A stretch of DNA of 64,000 nucleotides from Anastrepha obliqua (GCF_027943255.1 NC_072892.1:22715792-22779791); one strand, 5' to 3'; positions 32,700 to 44,675 are shown, counted from the first letter of the stretch. The notes: generated from the letters alone by a model not told the origin. A program made the numbers and translations.

Positions 32700-33560
32700 A
32701 AGGGGTACCTAGACTCGAGCGCTTCGTCATATCTAAAGCTGTGAGCTGAATTTGAATTTCCCACAATTTTTAGGCTTCCAAACCAATGCAACGTCTTCCA
32801 ATCTGAGATCTACGCTATAGACAAAGCAGCTTAGGCTAATGGACTTACCTCCACCATTTTTGTTGATAGTCAAGCAGCGATGAAGGCACTGGCCTCCACG
32901 CGCATCAACTTAAGATGTGTTAAAGAATGCAGGAGCTTGCTCTCGCTTATCCAACAATAGAAGACCACACTTTGTTGGGGCCCCGGCCACTTTGGAGTGA
33001 AGGGAATGAGAGGTGTAAGAAAAGGCTCTTACCTTGACCTTCAGCGAGTGGTAGAGGACAAAAGCATTCCTCTGGACGAACTGTACACTGCGATTGACTT
33101 GATAATAGAAAACGGCCTTTGACTACTAACTGTCGGGTCTCCAAAGCGCTCTGGCCTAAACTGAATCTTAAAAGCAGAAAATATCTGCTTGCATTCAACA
33201 GATCAACTACCAACGTCCTCACAGGTGTTATAACGGGTCACTGCACTATTGACACTCTCGCCAGTAAAATTCATATACCTTACAATGACTTCTGCAGGAG
33301 TTCTGAAGACGAAGAAGAAATTGAGTCGGTATAACACCTCCTCTGTGAATGTTCTATACTTAAAAGAAGCCGCGCTAAATTCTTTGGTGATTATTACTTT
33401 GAAGACCTGAGAAATTTGCAAAATGTCTCACTGGAGGGAGTAGTTACCTTCTTAAAAACATCTAAGTGGTTTAAGCAACTTAGTTCCGGGATGGAAATCA
33501 AATGCAGGTATCACAATGGACCTCCGAGTGTCTTGTTTTAGACAAGCAACCTGGCTAACT
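32700..33560 (+). pseudogene. Non-LTR retrotransposon RNase H domain and C-terminus
   Basis: Plus-strand reading, mostly two frames: QCNVFQSEIYAIDKAA near 32785 (RNase H Glu in QSEI), STIFVDSQAAMKAL near 32850 (Asp in VDS), LCWGPGHFGVKGNERCKK near 32970 (the W-PGH-G--GNE step; the following A-D is lost), SKALWPKLNLKSRKYLLAFN near 33140, TTNVLTGVITGHCTIDTLAS near 33210, IPYNDFCRSSEDEEE near 33275 and HLLCECSILKRSRAKFFGDY near 33330. The last ~50 codons end SLEGVVTFLKTSKWFKQL. The order matches the RNase H plus Cys/His C-terminus of Jockey/I-like ORF2. The second Cys of the box is Ser (CRSS). 5' truncated before the reverse transcriptase. Confidence 0.8.
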
Positions 33561-35004
33561 TAGCCTAAATTTTCTATCGCTACATCTTTCCATTCCCAGT
33601 GACCGTAAAAGGAGGCCTTAAACTAAGACGAATATGTGAAAGCCAGCCAACTACGGACAGTATTGGGTGAAAGTGAAAGGAGATGGTTCTAAACCTAAAC
33701 TTGTTGAGAAATGCTTCACTGATCTTAATAGTCTGAGAGCAAGAAACACTGTCTTGCTAGACATGCCCATTCTCAAAGCGTCACTAAGCTAAGAAATAAT
33801 TGACATTCTTAAACGCATTTCGAATTCGTCATTACTGATATAAAGGCATGAATGTCTACGAGCTGAGTTTGAAGGAGAAAGGTCAATCAAGCTGTAATAT
33901 TGCATAGGCTTGGAGATCTCTTAAGATCACTCAGTGAGAGGTGCTAAGCGAAAACTACTGAATTTCTTTCAGTGCTTTTTTTAAGAAGCTGTGAAGATAC
34001 AGACACATAAATATTACTTGGTTCTCTATGGCTTTTACCGCCAAAATTTCGCTTAATTGCTACTCAGTGCTAGGAGGCAATAAGCTGGATCACGCTGGAT
34101 ACGCACACGAATGCAAAGTGTGTCCAGCAAAAGCTTTCCACTTCATTCTGCGCTTGATGATTTACTCAACTCCTAAAAAAAATTGTTATTAAAATGAAAA
34201 AAAGCACTCAGAGCACTTTATTGACAAATAATTAAAATTACTTAGAATAAGATTGCAAATAAATAAAAAACAAAAATGCAGAATATCGAAAGAAATGCAA
34301 TTGCGCTTGACAGCTTCGAATAGAAAACTTGAAATATTAAACTACTTGCTTTCTGACGTTAAATATAGTAGCTCAATAACAATTACAACAAGTCATTATG
34401 AATGAGAAGAAAACTGGTTAGAACAGAAATAAACCAGCTAGAAAAAGGTAAACAGCAATTACAGACTTCAGACTTCAGGCTTCGAGCTTGGCTGCCGCTA
34501 ACTGGACGAGTATCGCTGTCGATAAACGTGTAAGTCGGTCAGTTGGTTGAATTTACGATAGTTGAGTTTGCCATGAACGAACTGGAATCGAAAGCGGCTT
34601 AGAATTCTTAACTGAAATGCCAAAAGAGATGCAATTAAGACCGCGGAATGTACGCAGAAGGGGAACGTGGAGTTAGTATGGAAATGCGTAAAATGAAAGA
34701 GAAAGACTGGCAGTGTAAAGAAATAAGTTTATTGATATGCGCATAAACAGATTCAGTTAGTAGTTCTCAACTTTAGATCTTAAATTTTCTTCGAAAAGTG
34801 AATATACTCCAATTATGTGAATGGTATTTTCATTGAGGGCATTTGAGTTGGTCTTCGAGGTTCTCTTATTTATATACTCACACCTGCGGGTAAGAAGATA
34901 AAAAACGCATCACAGACTTTGGAACTCAAATAAGTATTGCCCGATGCAAAGAATTGTTATAAGCATACAATTTATTTGTGATGTGGAGATTTTTTCTACA
35001 AATT
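33561..35004. other. Intergenic DNA, no gene seen
   Basis: No coding motif or repeat end found. Part of it may be untranslated tail of the preceding non-LTR element. Confidence 0.35.
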
Positions 35005-35005
35005 A

Positions 35006-35235
35006 CAGTGTACTCCCTCCTAACGGAGACTCCTCTTAAGCGGACATTTTTTCAGTACATACCAAAAATCCTTAAGAATTTTTATAAATTACTTTATCTC
35101 AAGTGGACAACCCTCCCATAGCACGTTAACCTTCTCATAAAATATTATTAACTCTTTTACACTTTCCTCATAAGCCGACACCTCTCATAAGCGGACCAAT
35201 TGTTCTGTCCTTTAGGTGTATCACAGGTTTATGTC
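35006..35235. mobile_element. pogo/Tigger-like non-autonomous relic
   Basis: Starts TA-CAGTGTACTCCCTCCTAACGGA (CAGTG at 35006), followed by GACTCCTCTTAAGCGGACAT. Later it has CGACACCTCTCATAAGCGGA near 35175 and TTGTTCTGTCCTTTAGGTGT near 35201. Repeated CTC-TAA-CGGACA wording and the TTCTGTCC-TTAGGTGTC right end are what pogo/Tigger elements show at their termini. The final bases of the right end (expected complement of CAGTG) are lost. No transposase is present. Confidence 0.5.
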
Positions 35236-36980
35236 ACCTCTGAACGGCAACGGATGTTAAGAAATCTGTTTTCTGGCCGATATGCAACAGGAAAGCGCGC
35301 TCCGCTACTTCAGACTCCCAAAATGAATAGAAAAAGCCATGATCAGCTCAGGTTACAATCGAAAAGGGGTATGAACTCATAAAAAAGCCATGCAAGCCAG
35401 AAAGTATTAGTTTTGTTTTTCAAGAGAGGACTTTACTGCTCAATTGCCTACTTAGTCCAAGGTAGCAGTTGTTGCCAAGAGTTGGATTTCAAGGCTGTGA
35501 CAGTCCTTGGCCGGATATAAATCCGGATCGTTCCGGTAACGTAGAACCGACTGAAGAAGAAGGCATGTCTTCAAATTTCTTCACTGTTCCGTTTATTGGG
35601 ATTATTGTAACTTAAAATTCCTCAACATGTAGAGAACTCAGAGTTCTACAAAGAATGGACTCATGTGAACCTTCACAACCGTATTCTAGATTTTCTATGC
35701 TCAGCTGACACAAAGGGATCGGAAATTTCAGATGTGAGTGGTTAAAATGAGCTGATAATATGTCAAAGCTGCGATATTACAATTTCAAGAGATGCTTGAC
35801 CAAACTAATTTTAGTGTAGAATATTAAATTTGTCAGTTGTGTGCTGAATAAATGCAGACAGTCAAATATATAATGCAACGGTGGCCTAAGGTAGAGCGAT
35901 ACGAATTATCAACCAACGCCGAACTTAATCTTCAGGAAAGAGGCTAAAAAACGATGGCTTATGACATTCGAAGAATACTTTTACACTCCTCCTATGGGAA
36001 TGCGAAATTGAATAACAGTTATGGGTTCCCCGGCTTAACAGTTCAATCACTTAACAGCACTTTGTAGCGGTAAACCGTTAATGCTTTTAACACTTCCGCA
36101 AAGGAAATTTGCTGTGAACAAAAGCTGGTAACTGCGAAAAGTAGCATATCTTCTACTGCAAATACGCATCTTACTTATCTAATCTGCCATGGACGAGAAA
36201 ATAGAAGAAATTCCAAGAACTTGAACTAACACTCAAGCGCTTAAGTACTCTATTAAATTGCTTAAGCACGTCCAGCTCACTATACTTAAGTATTGTAAAT
36301 GTCAATGCAGAAGGTTTAAGTTTGGCTAAGCTGCAGCACAATATTTTTTTTCTTGTGGCGAGCAAAGACTGTAAGAAAAACCCTGTAGGGAAAAGCTGAA
36401 CCTATGTCAAGACATTGTCCAGCTCTGAAGTAGTGCGATTTCGCTAAAGGTGTGTAACTATGCTACTCACTGCACGAGGAACGTCTGCAGACTGTGACAG
36501 TTCCAAAGCATATTTCCCCATCGCACGTTACAGCACTGATTACTGTAGCTTTTGATACAGTAAATTTCTGGTTCGTGTTTGGTCGAAGGTGTCCCATTTG
36601 ATTTATAATAAAGTGCGTATGATCAAATTTAGAACTTATAAATTATAACTCAATGATTAAAAGAAAATAATGCAAATTTGTGTGCTTGTTACAATAATTG
36701 GACCTAGCGTCCTAGCATGGATTCTGCTACTTTTTGTGACTATTTTGGCAGAAACCATTTACGATTTTGTTATATTAAGAAGGCTTTGTTTTTCATCGAC
36801 GCTTTACACCAAGTTTCACCTGTCGAATATTTTATTATAGGTAAATGGCTGAAGATCCACCAGCTGTTTTGTTTTAAATCGCATCTTAGTTTGACAATGA
36901 ATGCCAATCGCAAAATTGTCAGTAATTTTGCGTTCAAAAAAGTTTACCGAGATTCAGGTTTAAAACCGAAACTGCGTTAC
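35236..36980. other. Intergenic DNA, no gene seen
   Basis: Includes a phrase TTGGCCGGATATAAATCCGG near 35507-35526 that is partly palindromic and looks like retroelement untranslated DNA, though nothing else in the window supports this. A 122-codon frame begins at 36717, but only its last third (from 36984) is recognisable, as mariner-like. Confidence 0.35.
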
Positions 36981-36983
36981 GAA

Positions 36984-37175
36984 ATGGATCACTTTACGCT
37001 CGAACGTTTCCAAACATTAAAAACTTACTTCGAGAGTGAATTCTCAATTTCCCAAACTATGCGTGTATTGAAAATAAGGTTTTAAAGAGGCACATTTTCA
37101 TTTCGGTGGCTATGATAAGGAACAAAATTGCGACATCAGCTGATCGGGAAACACGCAAGTGAAGAAAGTAATCCA
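36984..37175 (+). pseudogene. mariner-like transposase fragment, internal deletion
   Basis: MDHFTLERFQTLKTYFESEF then SISQTMRVLKIRF is the DUF4817-type N-terminal helix-turn-helix opening (compare MNMERLTPQQRLQIVELYYE at 49605). After a stop the sequence jumps directly to AHFHFGGYDKEQNCDI near 37086, the block around the first catalytic Asp (whose SDE is lost), then SGNTQVKKVIHP. About 110 codons between the two are deleted and everything after is missing. Remnant only. Confidence 0.6.
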
Positions 37176-37819
37176 TCCATAGTTGGCCATAGTTTTTATT
37201 TTGTTGTTGTAAGCACCATTTTTATTTATATATTTATTAAGGCAATGAACACAATATATTCTTATAGTCTAAGTAAGCATTAAGGTTCATAGACATTAGA
37301 AAAAAAGTGGAAATAAACTATTTATAATAAATATTCAAAAATTTCAATAGGCGATTTGTGAACATGAAAAATATTATATATGTATGTCAACAAATTTAGA
37401 GATTTTATTAAACTAAGGCTAGTAATAGGAGCATTTTGCGTCTAAAGAGATTTTGAGAGACCAACATAAAAAACTGCCGAACTACGAAAAGCTCTGGCCG
37501 GAATATTAAAGAAAATCCTTTGAAGAAGTACCCGACAGTGAACAACACCACCGGTCAAATAAAAAAAGAAAGGTTAGGATAAGATTATTCTACTGTTCTG
37601 CAACGATTATAAGTTAATCAATAAGCAACGCGTTCCATAGGTAGGGATAGGATCCGAAAACTGTAAATTACACAACGCTTGGAGTCGTAATTATTGTCTT
37701 CTTGTGGGCTCAAATTGCCGATATGAACTGGGACGACTTTTAACTTGAGTCGCACAAGATACACCAAGTCATAGAAAAAGTGGTTTCCAATAGCGGACGT
37801 CGTCCGGAAAGTAATAGAA
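37176..37819. other. Intergenic DNA, no gene seen
   Basis: No coding motif. The minus-strand frames at 37618-37920 and 37740-37952 partly read through the SINE at 37820 and are not genes. Confidence 0.35.
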
Positions 37820-37985
37820 AATCTTCGAGTGAAAAGCTCCTCATAAAAATTAATCTGCCATTCGGAGGTGGCATAAAACTGTAAGTCTCTCCATTTGTGG
37901 AAAACAAGTAAAACATACAATTTAAAATTGGAGGCGGAGCTCGGTCAAACAACCAAAAAGGGATGCAAGCGCCAAGAAATATATG
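37820..37985 (+). repeat. tRNA-derived SINE, body/tail fragment
   Basis: AAAAGCTCCTCATAAAAATT, AATCTGCCATTCGGAGGTGG, CATAAAACTGTAAGTCTCTC, CATTTGTGGAAAACAAGTAA, GGAGGCGGAGCTCGGTCAAA and CAACCAAAAAGGGATGCAAG follow the order of the 29124-29445 copy. The head is missing. Confidence 0.8.
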
Positions 37986-38270
37986 AGATTTCGCGCTATG
38001 TCACTTAGCTCATAAAACCTTATAGGCCGCGATTAGATAAATTAAATATCTTATATTTTAAATATTAAATATGTTTTGTGAGTTGCAGTCAAATATCGAT
38101 AGAAACAAGAGATGAATATCGAAAGAGAGATACCTGAGATAGAATCAGAAGCTGCGAAATGGGCTAGCAGATACCTTTGTGTCAAAACTAGTCAGAAAAC
38201 TAATCGGTTTACTTTTTCTGAATCAGCTTAAGTTATACAAAAATACTGCCTTTCATTAATTTTTATTTTA

Positions 38271-38865
38271 CAAAGTGGCGCAATATTAAACATCCAATTT
38301 TTTGTTTCTATAACTTTTTTATTAAATAAAAAAAATTAGTTTATTAGTCTGTAAGAGACTTTTGTATGCTCAAATAAATCAATAAATTAATACGCAATGT
38401 ATGTATATTACGAGGTGGCACAAAATTAATCACCCAATTGTGTCGTTGAATATCTCATTTACTAAATAAAAAAAATGATTTTTTAGTAGGTAAGAAACTT
38501 CACTATGATCAAATAAATAAAAAATATGCAATACAAGGTGGCGCAAAATTAATCATCCGATTGTGTTGTTCAATATCTTTTGTACTAAATACAAAAAATG
38601 ATTTTTTAGTCAGTAAGAAACTTCACTAGAATCAAATAAATAAAAAATATACAACAGAAGGTGGCACAATCATTCAATTGTGTGTTTGAATACCTTTTGT
38701 ATTAAATAAAAAAATGATTTTGAGCTCTGAAATTTTTATTTTGACCTCCAATGCTTGTATTCTAGAGCTGTCTAGTTCACAAGTGACAAATATGATTGAT
38801 GTACAGCGCAATTCGAATAAATTATAAACTTTCCGATAGGGTGATTAATTTTGTTTCACCTTGTG
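38271..38865 (-). mobile_element. CAAGGTGGCGC MITE with four tandem 3'-terminal units, reverse orientation
   Basis: Inverse of the arrangement at 30605. Four units begin with a form of CAAGGTGGCGCAAAATTAAT near 38271, 38411, 38534 and 38657 (one GAGGTGGCAC, one GAAGGTGGCAC). The 5'-type end lies at the right: CTAGTTCACAAGTGACAAAT, then ACTTTCCGATAGGGTGATTA and ATTTTGTTTCACCTTGTGT to 38865. Orientation is given by the ATGG/TTCACAAGTGACAAATATGA block, which is the remnant of the transposase 3' end in this family. Confidence 0.85.
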
Positions 38866-41257
38866 TAGATATATATATACCTATATTGGATCGACAGGAT
38901 AGGTTTATGAGCAAAATAAACCTACACAGCCGTCTTTAGGTCCCAACTATTCGGAACACTAATTGGTTAACTCTTTCTAAACCAGTTTAAGCCATTCAAA
39001 AATACTGCGCGGGGTTCCTTTCATTTATTTTTATTTCATTTGCCTTTAAAAAGAAACTAAGGCAGGCCACCTTTTAATTCAGTGCGGTACACTCACTATT
39101 CCTTAGATGCCGCTGTTATAATTCAGCATGAAAAATATAAGAAAATCGACGCGCAGTGGTTCGGTGCTAGTTAATTTCCCTACAGGGGGCGTTTAGGTGC
39201 GTGTGTATGTGTGGGGGTATGTAAAGAAAAATAGCAAATAAAATAAAATTATTTGTATGTAAACAACAAACCAAAGTTGCTGACCTCGAGTTGGTTTCGC
39301 TCTCGATACAAACACAATTACAACAATAACAAATAAATGGCTTCAACGCTTCAACACCCGAACAATGAAGGCTTGAGATGTCATTGTGAATTTTCAATGG
39401 AATTACAATGGTAGATGGCTTACCTGCAATGAAAAGAAGAGCAAGACGAGGAGAAACATTATTACATGGCAAGGAGGTGTATTTTATAATATGCTAAATA
39501 TAATTTGGTAATTTCAAACAAACAAATAATTATTATTACAATAAACAACTAAAACTACTCGTTTTCTGTAGATTGGATTACCAACAAAGAGATTTAAAGT
39601 AATTTTTTCTTGCATTACGAAGCTTTGCAAAAATCGAGTTTTATGAAAAAATACGTATTTATGTATGTATGTATGTAGATGGCATTATAAAAAACCACAA
39701 CCAAATAATTACACGTACAACAACCCCAACGGCGACACACTGCACTGCGCTCAGCTGCCAGCAGCCACACCAAAAAGAGCAGCATCTACAACCTGGCCAC
39801 AGACATGTTGTTGCTAATATTATATTTCGTGTGCTGCTCGGCGCAGGTGGAATGGGTGGCTTTTGGCTGTTGGTGGGACGACGACATTTGAATCTGATTA
39901 AGGCTGAGCTGAGCTTTGCGCGAACCAAAGCCAAATCGGACGTGCGGCATGATTAGTTGGTGGTTGTTGTTGGCTTATGGAATGGAATGCAAGCTTCTTA
40001 TGGAGATCTCATACATTTCAATGCTAATGGTTGTTGTTGTTGCTTATGCTACTTAGTTTGTGGTTGTGCGTTGTTATGATTCTCTGTCTTTAGGCGACTT
40101 ATTGGCCGCATTTGTGAGCAGTCGCGCAATTACCAGTTGTTGACTATTTTTTTTTTTTTTGTTATTTTTGTTTGTTGTTTATTTTTGATTTTATTTCTAT
40201 TTGACATTTTGTTGGTATTTTTGCTTTGTTTTTGCAAAAACCTGCATATTGACAAATCACTGAATTGTTGAATTATTGCAGCAACTTTGGAGAACAACTA
40301 AACCCAGCCACTAGTTGGTATACTAACGCCGGCAAGAGACATTGGCACCATTACAAAAACACGGTCGTACACACATCCACACGCTCTTGCTTTGCACAGC
40401 ACCAGACTAGAAACCGAACGAAAAAAAAGTATGCACAAATTACGCCATCCATCGAATTGGTTATTTAATAAATACCAACCAGCGACCGACAAGCGACAAT
40501 TGGCCAATTGGTAATATGGTAATTGTCTTTGTCAGCCATCGAAACAAACAAGCAGCCACGACGCTACAGTTAGCAGTGAGATAAAAACAATGCCCAGAAT
40601 AAAAAATATCCACATTTAGGGTTGAGTTTGTGACTGCGCCAGCGTCTGTGGCAGTTTTTAAATGATAATCGTTCGATAGCGCGTACGTTTTTTTTAGTAA
40701 AGTTTTATGTAAAAAATACTTCAAAATTTCATTACTAAAACTTTTATTTACAAAATTTTCTGTCACAGTTTCAACAGCTTTACTTCAAGGGTATTTATGA
40801 TTTTTTTTCTGCTTGTCTTTTTTCTGTGTCATATAAAATTGAGTTTGTAATTTAAATTTTAAATTCGAAGTGTTTTGGCGCCAATTCACGGTGAGTAGTT
40901 CTTAGTGTAGGCGTCGTTGTTTTTTTTATTTGCTTGTTTGCTGTATTTTAGGGCTTGGCTCGCACTTGGGGATTATTTATTGATTTGGGAGTTGCCTATT
41001 AAAACAAATATTATTAGCCAAAGTATACACAAGCGAGACTATGGCCAGCTAACAAACTGTTACGAGTTCTATGAAGATCGCCAATTTTGAAAGTAGCGAA
41101 ACTTTTTGTTGTTGTATCGATCGTAGAGCGTTATTGCTTAAAAATTGTCATGTGCGAGTATTGAAGTTTGATCAAAAACAAAGATGCCTAGAAAAGAAAT
41201 TCTGAAATTTCACTGCCTTAAAGAGAGTTTCGCAGTTGTGGAAAAATATTATATCAG
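38866..41257. other. Intergenic DNA; one G+C-richer open segment
   Basis: GTATGTATGTAT microsatellite near 39662. The segment 39720-39955 has higher G+C and a 95-codon plus-strand frame ending in LLGAGGMGGFWLLVGRRHLN and LIKAELSFARTKAKSDVRHD, preceded by an acceptor-like CGTGTGCTGCTCGGCGCAG. The opposite strand is open for 91 codons too. No homology recognised, so not called. Poly-T and TTGTT runs at 40145-40240 and 40800-40830. Confidence 0.35.
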
Positions 41258-41322
41258 GACGCGCGCCAGAAATAGGAAGACGAACTCTGCCAAACACCCA
41301 AAAAGATTGTAAGCGCCAATTA
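41258..41322 (+). repeat. tRNA-derived SINE, tail fragment
   Basis: AGGACGCGCGCCAGAAATAG, AACTCTGCCAAACACCCAAA and GTAAGCGCCAATTATA match the SINE end. It stops at the left end of the mariner-like element, just as the SINE tail at 15222-15275 stops at a Tc1-like element. The A+T-rich SINE tail appears to be an insertion target. Confidence 0.7.
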
Positions 41323-41324
41323 TA

Positions 41325-41874
41325 AAGGGTTTTCCCAATAACAGGTGTTATTGGCGAATGGAATGGATGGATGGAGGGATGATTAACGATTTTTTATGGC
41401 CGGAATTGGAGGGTATTGATCTGGACAACGTTAACTTTCAACAAGACGGCGCTGCATGCCACACAAGCAACGAAACCATTGATCTTTTACGGGAAAAGTT
41501 TCCGGACCGTCTTATCTCTCGAAGAGGTGATCACAATTGGCCAACAAGATTGTGTGACTTAACACTTTGTGACTTTTTTCTTTAAGGCCACGTGAAAGAG
41601 AAGGTCTACGCCAACGGTCCAAGGTCAAGACCTCAAAGATGGAATTCGTGAGGCTATCGAGGACATAGGGCAGCCACTCAATTCGGTTATGGAAAATTTC
41701 ATGAAAAGGCTATTGTGCTGTAAGCGTGGTCGTGGTGGTCATTTGCCTGATGTTATTTTCCGCTATTAACGGCACACCTTCCTCTTTATAATGAAATAAA
41801 CATCCGATAATTTAAATTAAAAAATAGCATTTTTCTTTGTATATCAAATTAACACTTCTTATTGGAAACCCCTA
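41325..41874 (+). mobile_element. mariner-like element (DUF4817 type), internally deleted with both ends
   Basis: Left end AAGGGTTTTCCCAATAACAG and right end, inverted, TAGGGGTTTCCAATAAGAAG, each bordered by TA. Total 550 bp. The same family as 19300-20213. The first half of the transposase is deleted: the left terminal sequence runs directly into GMINDFLWP. A non-autonomous deletion derivative of the kind that transposase supplied elsewhere can still move. Confidence 0.8.
41370..41770 (+). pseudogene. mariner-like transposase, C-terminal half
   Basis: GGMINDFLWPELEGIDLDNV near 41373, FQQDGAACHTSNETIDLLRE near 41437 (second catalytic Asp), KFPDRLISRRGDHNWPTRLC near 41498, DLTLCDFFL near 41559 (third catalytic Asp; the usual P of DLTPLDFFLWG is L), then a stop at 41583. 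After it, in other frames, VKEKVYAN, GIREAIED and a C-terminus RGRGGHLPDVIFRY ending near 41769. Catalytic first Asp and N-terminal DNA-binding region are deleted. Confidence 0.8.
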
Positions 41875-42335
41875 TATAAATGTGTATATGCCGGACGTAT
41901 CTGGTCATTTGCGGAGTAATGTGGATAGATGGGCGACGAACCAGCTCAGCAAGCGCTATGCGACTACCAGTTATGGGATCCACTAGGCGTTCAAATAAAC
42001 TAAAAGACTAAACAAACAGGTTTTACCCTTTTGACGCCGATTTTGGTTAATTTGACTTGAAATTTCTTCCTGTCTAGACAAAAATGCAAGTCACCACGCC
42101 TATCTGAGCGCTATAGAAAGTTACTTGTGAGCGAATTCGGGCAATGGTGGTATAAAATTTGGTCGAAACTGTATTTCCTTCAATAAATATTTGATTCATC
42201 GTTTGCTGAAAATAATTTTAATTACACATTTATTACTTTTGTTGTAAACCTAGGGGAAAATTTAAAAACATCTAAGTGAATTCTAAAATAATAGTTTGTG
42301 GAAAAAGAAATCCATTAGTCTTACGTAAAATTCAA
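41875..42335. other. Intergenic DNA, no gene seen
   Basis: No coding motif or repeat end found. Confidence 0.35.
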
Positions 42336-42339
42336 ATTT

Positions 42340-43370
42340 TATTTAAGATGTTTCGGATTGTCCAATCCGGGTGAAATGTAACCTGTTTTGTTGTATAATT
42401 TGTTCTCATTTGAAAAGGAGTTTCATAATGCATCTATCGTACAAATCTTGGTCCGCTAAAAAAACTCTATTTAACGATTTTCACAATCTTCTCTTAAACC
42501 AATTTCTTGTCACTCAGGAAGTTTTGCAATGAGAGAAAAGGTGGTAATCGTTTGGGGCTAGGTCCAAACTATATGGTGAATGCATTAAAACCATCCCAGC
42601 TCCCGGATTTTCGGTGAGTTACTACAGACAAGTGTGGCCTTATGTTGTCCTGATGGAAGACAACACCTCTTCTGTTGGCTAATTCTGGTCATTTCTGGTC
42701 AATCGCTAGCTTCAAACGGTCCAATTGTTGACAGTAGAGATCTGAATTTAGTGTTTGGCCATACGGAAGCAACTCATAATAAATGATTCCTTTCAAGTCC
42801 CACTAAATACTCAGTAAAAACTTCCTGGCCGTTAGTCCTGATGTGGTTACCGTTTGAGTTGCTTCATCACGCTTGACCGCGTTCGCTTTCGCACAATATT
42901 GTCATATGTGACCCATTTCCCATCGCCAGTCACCACCCGCTTAAGAAATGGGTCGATTTCATTCCGTTTAGCCAAGGCTTTGCAGACGGAAATACGATCC
43001 ATCATCTTTTTTGGGTTTATTGGTGTAACACCCAAACATAGAGCTTCTTTTTGAATCCAGATTTTGCGAGCTTTGCCGAAATGGCTTACTCTTTTATGGT
43101 CGATCTTTAGCTTCTGGGAGATGCTGCAACTATTAATATTACGGTCAACTTTGATTATTTTTGTGATTTCATCGATATTTCCTTTAACACCAAAAATGGC
43201 TGAACGGAATCGCCAAAACCAACCACGTAACTAGCTGTTGCAGTATCGGCACCATTAACACCATTCACAATTTCAGCGACCTGGCTTGCATTTTGGCCTT
43301 TATCAAAGAAAAACTGTTAGATGTACCGAACTTTTTCTTTGTTGAATTCAATTGTTAACACCCTGTAACT
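42340..43370 (-). pseudogene. mariner (DD34D, Hsmar1/cecropia-like) transposase, decayed
   Basis: Minus-strand blocks in order from about 43360: FNKEKVRYI then FFDKGQNASQVAEIVNGVNG and ADTATASYVV (N-terminal helix-turn-helix), ISMKSQK...SKLTVILIVAASPRS, KSGFKKKLYVWVLHQ near 43060, MDRISVCKALAKRNEIDPFL near 43000, KRVVTGDGKWVTYDN near 42930 (first Asp; TGDE is TGDG), VRKRTRSSVMKQLKR, ELLPYG-like and FRSLLSTIGPFEA near 42740, ELGWF near 42600, and a degraded C-terminus to about 42350. The wording FKKKLDVWVPHQLTQKN and NEIDPFLKRMVTGDEKW is that of the cecropia-like mariners known also from SETMAR in mammals. Stops and frameshifts throughout; not functional. Confidence 0.8.
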
Positions 43371-43549
43371 CACAACTGAATGGAACAAACAAAACACAGC
43401 AAAAGAATTTTTAATGTGAGGTGTCACCTTGACAACGCGCATAGACTTTCAATTGTTTGATCGATACTTTACGAGATATCGAACACTACAGCTGTCTACC
43501 GAGAAATTAATGGTTTTCTCTTTCCCCAAACGATAATATGAAGGTTATA

Positions 43550-44675
43550 CAGGGTCCGGTGCTCGAAGTATAGTCAATTAAAAAGGGCATAAATTTAGTT
43601 TGGAAAATTATTTTTATTCAATTCAAAGTAAAAAATATGTGAAATTAATGTACAATTAAGAATTAATTTACTGTTGCTCGATATGGCCACTTTTTGCTTT
43701 GACTATGGCCTTGAGACGGTCCAGAAACGTATCGCAAGCTGCCCGAATGTGACTTGCAGGTATTTTGGCCCACTCGCGGACAATGGCTTTTTTCAGCGCC
43801 TCGAGACTGGTGAACCTTTTAGTTCGGACCTTGCGCCCCAAAAAGGCTCAAAGAGAATAATCCATCGGATACGCGTCTGGTGAATTTGAGAGCCATTTTG
43901 TGGAGTTCTGAAGTTCGAAACGTTGTTTTTTAGCCATTCTTGGTTCACTCGAGCTTTGTGAGACGGTGCCGAGTCCTGTTGAAACGTCCATGGTCTGCCA
44001 CTGAAATGTTTGTCTGCCCACGACTTCAAAACAACCTCCAGAATACTTTCCCGATAACATTTCGCATTCAACTTGACACCAAGATCGATAAAAACGATTG
44101 GGGCGCATCCATCTACGGTTACAGCGGTCCAAACCGGTCGGTCAAATAAACCTTATCAGTTTAAAAGTTCACGAATTGCCCAATTTTAAACATTTTCTCG
44201 TCACACAACACAATGTTCGGATATTGACCGCTTTCGGCCAAGCGAAGCAACTCCTTCGCTCTCTCAAGTCTGACTTGTTGCTGCTTTCGATCTTGTAAGG
44301 CTTGACTTTGAGATAATTTTTCAGTATGCCGCGGATGCTACGGTCAGATATTTTCAGTTCTTTCTCTTTTACATTTGGTTGACACTCCGTTGGGGATTTC
44401 GCTCAAGTCGCTTCTTCACTTTTCGGACCATTTCACCTGACGTTGCAGTCTTTTGATGACCACTTCCATGACGTTTAGTGCTCCAGCCAAATCACACTGT
44501 TACGTTTGAAATCCATTACTGATTTTCTTTTTCCTCGATTACTCTCAGCAAAATGCTTTCGCGCTCTTGTAAACAATACTCTGGACTGTCGTTTAGCCAA
44601 CTAATAGACAGCTGATGCCCGTGATTAGCTGCGAGGGCGATCTGAAGTTGGTTACAACTCGAGTGCTGGACCCTG
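43550..44675 (-). mobile_element. maT-like (DD37D) Tc1/mariner element with both terminal repeats
   Basis: Ends: left CAGGGTCCGGTGCTCGAAGT after TA at 43548-43549; right, inverted, CAGGGTCCAGCACTCGAGTT with TA at 44676-44677. The inverted repeats agree at about 15 of the first 17 positions. Length is 1126 bp. The transposase lies on the minus strand and its C-terminal end sits close to the left terminus. Element length and ends are close to what an intact maT-like element would have, so only small deletions have occurred. Confidence 0.85.
43672..44530 (-). pseudogene. maT-like DD37D transposase, frameshifted
   Basis: Reading down the minus strand: a degraded N-terminus to about 44340 (NPQRSVNQM, then RKN-KYLTVASAA), a first-Asp region blurred around 44220 (SEHCVV-RENV where SDEK-F is expected), KVYLTDRFGPL-like and VDGCAPIVFIDLGVKLNAKC near 44120-44060, then a clean stretch YRESILEVVLKSWADKHFSG and RPWTFQQDSAPSHKARVNQE (second Asp), WLKNNVSNF, a frameshift, then SPDAYPMDYSL near 43870 (third Asp) and ALKKAIVREWAKIP and RLKAIVKAKSGHIEQQ, ending near 43672. 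Family knowledge: the spacing between the last two Asp in intact relatives is 37 residues (DD37D, maT group). Here the frameshift lies within that interval. Confidence 0.8.

Noticed and set aside
35500..35560. Retroelement untranslated region around TTGGCCGGATATAAATCC
   Set aside because: Looks familiar as repetitive fly DNA but occurs once here, with no coding remnant beside it, so nothing in the window supports it.
39669..39956. Opposed 95- and 91-codon frames with an acceptor-like CGGCGCAG
   Set aside because: Both strands are open because of CA/TG-rich composition. The acceptor-like site alone is not enough to call an exon.
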